From: a bacterium
GTDB lineage: Bacteria > SZUA-79 > Acidulodesulfobacterales > Acidulodesulfobacteraceae
Assembly (NCBI GenBank): GCA_021789455.1
Contig: JAJYJN010000075.1
Span: forward strand, 1 to 5,300
DNA: 5,300 bases
Direction of reading: 5' to 3'
Positions 1-5,300 of this stretch are shown here, piece by piece (within the stretch, counting starts at the first letter, position 1; every line of letters starts with the position of its first letter). Below the pieces are notes generated by a model. It was given only the letters and a program-made list of their open reading frames with translations, made no database searches and was not told where the DNA came from. Made by a program: the position numbers and the translations under genes.

Positions 1-5
1 GGAAT

Positions 6-419
6 ATGCCTTATAAAGCAGACACCGTGGCTTTTTCAGGTCTTTTGCAGTGGGAGGACGTCGAAAAACTTATAGAAGACGTTAAAAATTCCGGCTCGCA
101 ATGGCATTACGTCTATACCCAGACGGACGACGAGAAGGGCGAAATGGACGCCGGAACGGCAGCCCGATTTTTAAAGGAAAGAATGGACGAAATAAAAAAT
201 CTGGATAAGATTTGCGGATGGTTTTACGTCCACACAAAAGACGAACCGTCTATAATAAAAATTTACCATCCGAGAATGTCGGGAGGCGGCTGTTCTTTAA
301 CGACGCCGCCGCCCTGGATTATCGTTTCCAAGGAAAAACCTGAAGATATAGCAGACTTGGAATCTTACAAACCGTTAATAAAACCTGCAAAGAAAGGATT
401 GTTTAAGCGCATCTTTTGA
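6..419 (+). CDS. Uncharacterised 137-residue protein, 5' end uncertain
   Basis: I do not recognise this family and assign no function. The protein is soluble-looking, with no signal peptide or membrane segment. It is rich in charged residues in its first 70 positions, which look helical (WEDVEKLIEDVKN, FLKERMDEIKNLDKI). The centre looks like a beta-rich core (CGWFYVHTK, SIIKIYHP), followed by a Gly-rich turn with one Cys (SGGGCS) and a proline run (TTPPPW). It ends in a basic tail (KPAKKGLFKRIF). The first Met is at base 6, but the codon before it is also open and only five upstream bases are visible, so the true start may lie outside the window; GGA two bases before the ATG is too close to be a good Shine-Dalgarno. 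The stop TGA is followed within a few bases by a large inverted repeat. It converges on hsdR and is probably not part of the restriction operon. The protein-like composition and uninterrupted frame support it being a real gene. Confidence 0.7.
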   Translation: MPYKADTVAFSGLLQWEDVEKLIEDVKNSGSQWHYVYTQTDDEKGEMDAGTAARFLKERMDEIKNLDKICGWFYVHTKDEPSIIKIYHPRMSGGGCSLTTPPPWIIVSKEKPEDIADLESYKPLIKPAKKGLFKRIF

Positions 420-422
420 AAG

Positions 423-510
423 GAAAAAGGTGTCGGATTAATTTTACGCAACATCTTTATCGTTAATTGTTCCTTTTCATATGCGTAAAACAAAATCCGA
501 CACCTTTTTC
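423..510. terminator. 88-bp interrupted inverted repeat between convergent genes; bidirectional terminator or MITE-like element
   Basis: Bases 423-439 pair perfectly with 494-510 (17 bp, core AAAAAGGTGTCGGATT against AATCCGACACCTTTTT). Nested inside, 442-450 (TTTTACGCA) pairs with 482-490 (TGCGTAAAA), leaving a loop of about 31 bases. Each outer arm ends in a run of five T on its own strand, so the structure could end transcription both of the upstream plus-strand gene (stop at 419) and of hsdR (stop at 571). The stem plus U-tract fits a terminator. The length, nested arms and large loop are more than a terminator needs and recall REP/MITE elements mobilised by IS200-like (RAYT) transposases. 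No transposase gene is visible here, so the mobile-element reading is inference. Confidence 0.65.
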
Positions 511-570
511 AATCTGACTTTTTCTGAACCGTTTGATCATGCCGCCGTTGATTTAAAATAGCCTTTTTAT

Positions 571-1077
571 TTATATAACAGCAACAAACTCCGCCACTAT
601 TTTAAAATCGTTTTCGGAAGCGTTTTCTAATATGATGTCTTCAAAGTCTTTATTATCCGGAGAAAGAATAATTTTTTTGTGCGACCAAAGTCCGTCTTCT
701 CCCGAATATTCTTTTTCGCTATGATATCTTTTTACCGTAAACTTTTGATTAGTTTCGGGGTCTAAAACAGGCTTCATTTCCGCAAGCACTACTTTGCCTT
801 CGCGCGAACCTTGCGGTTCATAGCGGAATATGCAATAACTGCCGTCAGGTATGGTCGGCTCCATGGATTTGCCGACGACTTTCGCTATAAACATATCGGG
901 ATATAATTTATGCGAATAATTTAAATTATTAACGTTTTTCCAGCCGAGCCGCTCGACGTACTGCTCTGCGCTAAACTTCGAAGCGGCGGCTTCCAAAGAA
1001 TACACCGGAAGATATTCTACGAATTTCTGCTCTTCGGGAACGTCGTCTTCGGGTATTACGTCAAACTTTGCTGGGAA
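571..1077 (-). other. S24 peptidase (LexA/UmuD-like) domain within HsdR, residues about 1111-1278
   Basis: This is the C-terminal module of the hsdR product. The S24 family performs intramolecular cleavage with a Ser-Lys dyad, stimulated by RecA filaments in LexA and UmuD. The nucleophile motif is [14 protein letters not shown] with Ser1181 (codon 865-867), matching the GxSMxP...DGD block of LexA. The general base is Lys1226 (codon 730-732) in FTVKRYH, matching LexA VTVKR. The Ser-Lys spacing is 45 residues against 37 in E. coli LexA; the extra residues fall in one loop ([11 protein letters not shown]). The cleavage-site block [11 protein letters not shown] (1133-1143) aligns with the Pro-x-x-...-Ala-Gly region of LexA, but the residue after the Ala run is Ser, not Gly. 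There is no DNA-binding helix-turn-helix before it. From memory, similar S24 modules occur at the ends of other helicase/nuclease proteins such as DUF3427 proteins. Catalytic competence is likely; its trigger here is unknown. Confidence 0.9.
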
Positions 1078-4000
1078 ATCTACGACTTTATTTTTATTCA
1101 AAATTTTTTCCTTTTCCGAGCTTAATTGATGAAACGAACTACTGCCGGATTTCTGTTCGTTTGCATCAAAATTTTCCGCTTTTTCGGACCAGTCGGCGCA
1201 TAATACCTTAGCCTGTTCCAAAACGGTTTCGGTTGCGTTTTCCCGTTTATCCGGCGGATAACCGTGTTTTTTTAGTATTCTTTTGACCATTAATCTCATT
1301 TTTGCCTGAACGCTTTCTTTTTTAGTCCAGTCGATGGTTACATTGTTTCTTATTGCATCGGCTAACTCTTTTGCGATAGCTTTAAGCGTTTCATCGCCTA
1401 AAACCTTTACGGCGCTGTCCGATACGCCGAGCGCATCGTAAAACGCAATTTCGTCTTCGGTAAGCCCCAAATCTTCGTTACGCTTATAAGACTCCCTCAT
1501 TTTTACCGCAAGTTCTAAAAGCTGTTCTATTACTTCGGCTGTTTCTATATTTTTGTTTGTATAAGCCTTAATCGCCTTGTTTAAAAGTTCCGAAAAAGAC
1601 CTTGCCTGAATCAGATTTTTCTTCTGCCTGATTTTTATCTCGTCGTTAAGAAGTTTTTTTAGAGCTTCAAAAGCAAGGTTTTTTCTCGGCATTTCTTTTA
1701 TTTCTTTTAAAAAATCGTCGGACAGTATAGAAATATCAGGCCTTTTAAGTCCCGCTGCGGCAAATATATCTATAACCCTGTCGGAAACAATGGCTTTAGC
1801 TAAAATATGCTTAATAGCCGAATCATAATTCTTCTGCTCATCTATTGCGCGGGATTCGGAAAATTTAAGTATGGCCGACCTGACCGATTGAAAAAACCCA
1901 ATTTCGTCGCTTATCTTTTCCGTCTCTTCATGGGGAACGGCTAAAGCAAAAGCTTTGGACAACGCCGAAAAATTTTTTAAAAATATTTCTTTTCCGTCTT
2001 TTTGAGACAGTATATGCTCTTCCGCATCTACAATAATCTGCATTTTATCGGCGACTTTTACGTCCTTAAATTTTTTATAATCAAAGCCGTGAAATAAATC
2101 CGTTATTATTTCATACTTTTCTTTCATTACGGCAACAGCTTCTTCCTTGTCTATTCCGACCTGTTTTCTATCGCCCGCCGTATAATCGGATAAAGCCTTT
2201 TCAAGTTCAAAATATAATCCTATATAATCTACTATCAAACCGCCGGGCTTGTCTTTAAAAACCCTGTTAACCCTTGAAATTGCCTGCATAAGATTGTGTC
2301 CCGTCATAGGTTTGTCGATGTACATAGTATTAAGGGACGGTACGTCGAAACCCGTGAGCCACATATCTCTAACTATAACCATTTCCAAACCGCTTGAATT
2401 GTCCTTAAACCTGTATCCTAATTGCTGACGCCTCTGTTTGGTCCTTATATGCTCCTGCCATAAAGGGCTATCCGAAGCGGAACCCGTCATTACAATCTTA
2501 ATAACTCCTTTGTCGTCGTCTTTATCGTGCCAGTCCGGCCTTAATTTTATAATCTCGTTATGCAGTTCTATGCATATTCTCCTGCTCATACAGACTATCA
2601 TTGCTTTGCCTTCCAATGCTTTAAGGCGAGACTCCCAGTGTTCGACTATATCTTTTGCTATTCTTTTGATTCTGTCTTCGCTGCCTACCAATTTTTCGAT
2701 GCTTGCCCATTTGCTTTTAAGCCTTTCTTTGCTTTCGACTTCTTCCCCTTCGGTAATTTCTTCAAATTCTTTATCTATTTGCGGAATTTCCTCGGGCTTT
2801 AATTCAAGTTTTGCTAATCTGTTTTCGTAAAAAATAGGAACGGTCGCGCCGTCTTTAATAGACTGCTCTATATCGTATATATCTACATATTTCCCAAAAA
2901 CCGCCGGAGTGCTTCTATCTGATTTTTCAATGGGCGTTCCGGTAAAACCTATAAAAGAAGCGTTCGGAAGAGCGTCTCTCAAATTTCTCGCAAACCCATC
3001 GATAAAATCGTACTGACTTCTGTGCGCCTCGTCGGCTATAACAATTATGTTTTCTCTTTCCGAGAGCAAAGGATATTTTATTCCGGTCTCAGTCGGCATA
3101 AACTTTTGTATCGTAGTAAATATTACGCCGCCGGAAGAAACCTTTAGAAGTTCCTTTAATTCGTCTCTCGAGTTTGCCTGCTTAGGAAACTGTCTTAACA
3201 GTTCATTGCATTTACCGAAAGTATCGAACAGCTGGTCGTCTAAATCGTTCCTGTCCGTTAAAAGTATCAAAGTAGGATTGTTAAGTTTCGGCTCAAGAAT
3301 TAATTTTCCCGCATAAAAAACCATAATGAGGCTTTTGCCCGAACCGGTGGTATGCCAGATAATACCGGCTCTTTTATCGTCGCCATTCACAGCCTCTATT
3401 GTAGATATTACGGCATTGTTTACGGCATAATACTGATGATAAGCCGCAATTTTTTTCGATATTTTAATTCCGTCGTCGGTTTGGCTTTGGTCGGCTTTTT
3501 TTGTTTTATCGTAATCTTTACCGCTATTTATATACAAATCAGATTCAAAAACTATAAAATGCCTTATTAAATCAAGCAGAACTTCTTTTTTAAGCATGCC
3601 TTCGATTAAAATTCTAAGCTGCGGATTTTTAAGCTTAGAATCAGCTTGGGAAATATCGTCTTGAAGTGTCGATATATATGAGTTTTGTTTTTCTGGAGAT
3701 GTTGAACTTGCATTTTCGGAATCTTTAAAGTCTTTTAAACCGGTTGTCTTCCAAGGGCTAAACCTGTTTTTAGGGGATGTCAGGGTTCCGGCTCTCGCTT
3801 CCATTCCGTCCGATACTATCAATATTTCGTTAAAGCGGAAAATAGAAGGTATAAGGTCTTTATATGTTTGCAGCTGCGTATATGCGCTCCATATAGAAGC
3901 GTTCTCGTCGACGGGGTTTTTAAGCTCTATTAAAACTAAAGGAAGTCCGTTAATAAATAAAATTATATCCGGTCTTCGATTTTCCCTGCCTTCTTTGATA

Positions 4001-4407
4001 GTAAACTGGTTTACCGCCAAAAATTCATTCTCTTCCGCATCTTCAAAATCAAACAGCCATACAATATCGTTTTTTATGCCGTTTTCGGTATTGTATTCCA
4101 CCGGAACGCCGTCGGTCAGGAAGCGATGAAACGTTTTGTTGTTTGTAATTAAATCCTGACTTTCGGAATAAATAATTTTCTTAACTGCTTCATTTATAAC
4201 ATCCTGTATAACGGCTTGCGGAATATGTTCGTTGATTCTTTTCAATGCCGCCGTTAATCTTGATTTTAGAACGACCTCGTCGTATTTTCTTTCCTCGTAA
4301 TCCCCGCCCTCCGAGATATCAGGTCCATAAATTACCGTATATCCCAATCCCTCAAGGTTCTCTAAAGCTAATTTTTCTACATCCGATTCAGATATTATAT
4401 TACGCAT
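571..4407 (-). CDS. hsdR: Type I restriction enzyme R subunit (HsdR) fused to a C-terminal S24 (LexA/UmuD-like) peptidase domain
   Basis: HsdR is the motor and nuclease subunit of a type I restriction complex (R2M2S). It translocates unmodified DNA with ATP and cuts it at a distance from the recognition site. Visible here: a PD-(D/E)xK nuclease with Asp147, Glu161-x-Lys163 and a following QxxxY (Gln178-Tyr182); Walker A TTGSGKS at 353-359; TDRNDLDDQ at 384-392; DEAH at 459-462; GFTGTP at 487-492; MWLTGFDVP at 682-690; and QAISRVNR at 708-715. A helical C-terminal region follows, resembling the T1RH-like/DUF3387 type, and ends with TIDWT...KKHGYPPDK around 1024-1054. All catalytic motifs are intact. 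The canonical part ends near residue 1078; the last ~200 residues are a linker plus an S24 peptidase domain, so at 1278 aa the protein is longer than the usual ~1000-1150. A Ser-rich insertion (about 222-260) lies between nuclease and motor. ATG lies 2 nt after the hsdS stop, implying translation from the same transcript. Confidence 0.96.
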   Translation of the reverse strand: MRNIISESDVEKLALENLEGLGYTVIYGPDISEGGDYEERKYDEVVLKSRLTAALKRINEHIPQAVIQDVINEAVKKIIYSESQDLITNNKTFHRFLTDGVPVEYNTENGIKNDIVWLFDFEDAEENEFLAVNQFTIKEGRENRRPDIILFINGLPLVLIELKNPVDENASIWSAYTQLQTYKDLIPSIFRFNEILIVSDGMEARAGTLTSPKNRFSPWKTTGLKDFKDSENASSTSPEKQNSYISTLQDDISQADSKLKNPQLRILIEGMLKKEVLLDLIRHFIVFESDLYINSGKDYDKTKKADQSQTDDGIKISKKIAAYHQYYAVNNAVISTIEAVNGDDKRAGIIWHTTGSGKSLIMVFYAGKLILEPKLNNPTLILLTDRNDLDDQLFDTFGKCNELLRQFPKQANSRDELKELLKVSSGGVIFTTIQKFMPTETGIKYPLLSERENIIVIADEAHRSQYDFIDGFARNLRDALPNASFIGFTGTPIEKSDRSTPAVFGKYVDIYDIEQSIKDGATVPIFYENRLAKLELKPEEIPQIDKEFEEITEGEEVESKERLKSKWASIEKLVGSEDRIKRIAKDIVEHWESRLKALEGKAMIVCMSRRICIELHNEIIKLRPDWHDKDDDKGVIKIVMTGSASDSPLWQEHIRTKQRRQQLGYRFKDNSSGLEMVIVRDMWLTGFDVPSLNTMYIDKPMTGHNLMQAISRVNRVFKDKPGGLIVDYIGLYFELEKALSDYTAGDRKQVGIDKEEAVAVMKEKYEIITDLFHGFDYKKFKDVKVADKMQIIVDAEEHILSQKDGKEIFLKNFSALSKAFALAVPHEETEKISDEIGFFQSVRSAILKFSESRAIDEQKNYDSAIKHILAKAIVSDRVIDIFAAAGLKRPDISILSDDFLKEIKEMPRKNLAFEALKKLLNDEIKIRQKKNLIQARSFSELLNKAIKAYTNKNIETAEVIEQLLELAVKMRESYKRNEDLGLTEDEIAFYDALGVSDSAVKVLGDETLKAIAKELADAIRNNVTIDWTKKESVQAKMRLMVKRILKKHGYPPDKRENATETVLEQAKVLCADWSEKAENFDANEQKSGSSSFHQLSSEKEKILNKNKVVDFPAKFDVIPEDDVPEEQKFVEYLPVYSLEAAASKFSAEQYVERLGWKNVNNLNYSHKLYPDMFIAKVVGKSMEPTIPDGSYCIFRYEPQGSREGKVVLAEMKPVLDPETNQKFTVKRYHSEKEYSGEDGLWSHKKIILSPDNKDFEDIILENASENDFKIVAEFVAVI
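1126..1169. repeat. Hairpin-forming inverted repeat in the HsdR-S24 linker
   Basis: Left arm 1126-1139 (TTGATGAAACGAAC) pairs with right arm 1155-1169 (GTTCGTTTGCATCAA): 14 base pairs with a single unpaired base, around a 15-base loop. It encodes roughly HsdR residues 1080-1094, the Ser/Gly-rich linker (SGSSSF) between the restriction part and the S24 domain. No T-run follows on the coding strand, so it is not a standard terminator. It may be a palindromic insertion or a trace of an older intergenic region; both are inference. Confidence 0.7.
3611..3641. repeat. 10-bp inverted repeat at the edge of a linker insertion in hsdR
   Basis: ATTCTAAGCT (3611-3620) is the exact reverse complement of AGCTTAGAAT (3632-3641), with an 11-base spacer. 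It encodes about residues 256-266, at the C-terminal edge of the Ser-rich insertion between the nuclease and helicase domains. A 10-bp match in AT-rich coding DNA could be chance. Confidence 0.35.
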
Positions 4408-4409
4408 AA

Positions 4410-5300
4410 TTATTTATTACCCTCATCTTTTTCGGAAATTAAGCCTGATTCTTCTAACTCCCCTCCTTTTAAGGAGGGATGGCAGCCGTAGGATGCCGGA
4501 GTGGTTTCCGCCTCATTTTTAACCGGCACCCTTATTTTTCCGGACATAAGTTTGGGAAGAAGTGAGTCACGAAGAGCAGATAGGGTTTGGATTTGAGAAA
4601 TATTGTTTTTTATTTTTTTAATCAATTTATTTGCAACTATACCAAATTTATCTAATATTTTTCTATCAGCAATAATTATATTAATTTCTTTCAACTGAAT
4701 AGGACTTAAATTTTGTTGTGCTGTCCCCGAAGCAGTATTTTGTATAAGCGAAAAAATTGAATCTTGTAAAAATAACAAATAAGTAAAAGCATGATCATTT
4801 TCATTTTTGGGTCTTAATTTTGCCACCCGTTGATTTAATAGATAATCTTTGCCATTGGCCAAACAAATACGTCCAACATTGCCAGTTAATGAAATTAAAA
4901 TGTCACCTGATTCTAATATACAATAATCAGGCATTTTTTTTGGTAACTTCTTTAAATTGTCCTTTGTTTTAGGATTAAAATATCTATCTTGAACATTTTT
5001 TATAGTAACTAATTTGTATTGCCCCTCTTTAGAAAAATCTGCAGAGGAAAAAGCAAATCCTGGTAAAATATCAATCAAATCTTTAATTTTCCCAACCTCC
5101 CACCCCTCTGGAATCTCGCCAAGCTCGCTTTTGACCATTTTTCCGCCACTCGATTTATAACCTTTTAGTTGCAAAGTGTTAAAAACCACCCCGTCAGCCT
5201 TCGGCTGTTGCTCATCCTCAATAGTAGCGGAGTTTTTTGGTTCCGTTGCCGGAAACTCTAAATCCACAAACCACCGCTTATAGATTGCCTGCGCTATAGC
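4410..5300 (-). CDS. hsdS: Type I restriction-modification specificity subunit (HsdS), C-terminal part; 5' end outside window
   Basis: HsdS gives the type I complex its DNA specificity through two target-recognition domains (TRDs) separated by conserved helices that set their spacing and bind HsdM. The reading frame runs open to base 5300 (296 residues seen). Its first visible residues, [17 protein letters not shown], are the central conserved helix end typical of HsdS (IFKxWFVDF), so the GTG at 5265-5267 is an internal Val codon and not a start. Next come SSGGKMV and [11 protein letters not shown], which precede TRD2; the TRD2 motifs [21 protein letters not shown] and SGTAQQNLS; and the distal conserved helix ending [16 protein letters not shown], where HsdS proteins usually stop. 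Two additions stand out: about 25 extra residues between EFP and YKSSGG, and a tail of about 40 residues after KIRV. Each contains a copy of a palindromic DNA repeat. Codon use in TRD2 is markedly more AT-rich than in hsdR. The first TRD is not visible. Confidence 0.95.
   Translation of the reverse strand, partial: AIAQAIYKRWFVDLEFPATEPKNSATIEDEQQPKADGVVFNTLQLKGYKSSGGKMVKSELGEIPEGWEVGKIKDLIDILPGFAFSSADFSKEGQYKLVTIKNVQDRYFNPKTKDNLKKLPKKMPDYCILESGDILISLTGNVGRICLANGKDYLLNQRVAKLRPKNENDHAFTYLLFLQDSIFSLIQNTASGTAQQNLSPIQLKEINIIIADRKILDKFGIVANKLIKKIKNNISQIQTLSALRDSLLPKLMSGKIRVPVKNEAETTPASYGCHPSLKGGELEESGLISEKDEGNK
4420..4424 (-). promoter_or_regulatory. Probable Shine-Dalgarno of hsdR inside the 3' end of hsdS
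   Basis: GAGGG on the minus strand lies 12 bases before the hsdR ATG (4405-4407), within the last codons of hsdS (stop 4410-4412). The spacing is longer than the usual 5-9, so initiation may rely partly on translational coupling: the stop and start are separated by only two bases (TAATTATG). Confidence 0.5.
4461..4507 (-). repeat. Palindromic repeat copy B in the extra C-terminal tail of hsdS
   Basis: Two adjoining hairpins: CCCTCCTT (4461-4468) pairs with AAGGAGGG (4471-4478), and GGCA...TGCC (4481-4497) forms a smaller imperfect stem. The 25 bases 4483-4507, read on the minus strand, match copy A (5183-5207, plus strand) at 21 of 25 positions. It encodes [17 protein letters not shown], inside the tail that follows the normal HsdS end. 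The similarity and structure point to a dispersed genomic repeat carried in frame. Confidence 0.75.
4668..5117 (-). other. AT-rich second target-recognition domain (TRD2) of HsdS
   Basis: This stretch encodes the DNA-reading domain from EIPEGWEVG to about INIIIA. Its composition is unlike the rest of the operon: hand counts give 13 G/C in 60 bases at 4741-4800 and 11 in 60 at 4621-4680 (just past its end), against 28 in 60 at 1021-1080 in hsdR. TRDs are known to be exchanged between alleles by recombination, and the composition step fits acquisition from a more AT-rich source. Which DNA half-site it reads cannot be told from sequence. Confidence 0.7.
5183..5207 (+). repeat. Palindromic repeat copy A in the extra linker before HsdS TRD2
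   Basis: These 25 bases end in a perfect small hairpin, CAGCC-TTC-GGCTG (5195-5207). They match copy B in reverse orientation, differing at four positions. On the coding strand they encode QPKADGVVF, part of about 25 residues inserted between the central conserved helix and TRD2, in a place where HsdS normally runs directly from the EFP block to YKSSGG. Confidence 0.7.

Noticed and set aside
285..313. GC-rich GGCGGC / GCCGCC pairing inside the first gene
   Set aside because: Six-base arms made of simple Gly, Ala and Pro codons are readily explained by coding sequence.
538..549. ATGCCGCCGTT shared with the region near 4245-4256
   Set aside because: A single 11-base match without flanking similarity; probably chance.
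2560..2802. Second plus-strand open frame overlapping the previous one
   Set aside because: Its Phe/Tyr/Cys-rich translation has no domain-like pattern, and it is antisense to intact hsdR.
2438..2830. Open frame on the plus strand inside hsdR
   Set aside because: It lies opposite the conserved helicase C-terminal part of hsdR; its translation is a Ser/Leu-rich low-complexity product typical of an antisense shadow.
3047..3570. Two further plus-strand open frames (3047-3316 and 3352-3570)
   Set aside because: They are antisense to the Walker A and DEAH regions of hsdR; no plausible ribosome binding sites or protein-like features. The hydrophobic run in the second is a by-product of the opposite strand.
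571..4407. Sequencing error or frameshift artificially joining hsdR to an S24 gene
   Set aside because: Canonical HsdR and S24 motifs lie in one frame with a linker of normal composition and no stop or disrupted motif on either side. An assembly chimera cannot be fully excluded from sequence alone.
5265..5267. GTG as the start of a short 285-residue hsdS
   Set aside because: The frame continues upstream to the window edge and encodes the conserved HsdS sequence [11 protein letters not shown] across this codon, so GTG is an internal Val.
1..5300. CRISPR arrays, tRNA or rRNA genes, simple-sequence phase-variation tracts
   Set aside because: No regularly spaced direct repeats, no cloverleaf or rRNA-like segment, and no long mono- or short-unit repeats in hsdS or hsdR that would suggest slipped-strand switching.

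Overview
The window is a bacterial chromosomal segment of fairly low G+C content. It carries the 3' part of a type I restriction-modification operon on the minus strand: the end of hsdS followed by a complete hsdR. A small unrecognised gene faces it on the plus strand. The sequence alone does not allow a confident taxonomic placement. Codon use, Shine-Dalgarno-like sites and gene packing are ordinary bacterial. hsdM is not in the window and would be expected beyond the right edge, upstream of hsdS.

Layout, left to right. At 6-419 (+) is a 137-residue protein of unknown function whose frame is open to the window edge. At 423-510 lies an 88-bp interrupted inverted repeat between the two convergent genes; it is either a bidirectional terminator or a small MITE/REP-like element. 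At 571-4407 (-) is hsdR (1278 aa). At 4410-5300 (-) is hsdS, partial because its N-terminal half lies outside the window; only 2 nt separate the hsdS stop from the hsdR start. The window contains the central conserved helix, the second target-recognition domain and the distal conserved helix of HsdS.

The most interesting feature is in HsdR. It has the usual order of PD-(D/E)xK nuclease, SF2 helicase motor and helical C-terminal region, and the canonical HsdR part ends near residue 1078. After a linker comes a complete LexA/UmuD-like S24 serine-protease domain, with Ser1181 in a GKSMEP motif, Lys1226 in a TVKR motif, and a candidate self-cleavage site near Ala1142/Ser1143. This suggests a restriction subunit whose stability or activity could be linked to DNA damage, as a built-in form of restriction alleviation. 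That is inference; the domain assignment itself rests on clear motifs.

A second theme is palindromic DNA in the protein-coding linkers. Two related 25-bp elements (21/25 identical) sit in opposite orientation inside hsdS on either side of TRD2, each inside extra residues not usual for HsdS. A long hairpin lies in the linker joining HsdR to its S24 domain, and a weaker one at the edge of an insertion between the HsdR nuclease and helicase domains. TRD2 is much more AT-rich than hsdR, consistent with separate acquisition of the specificity module.
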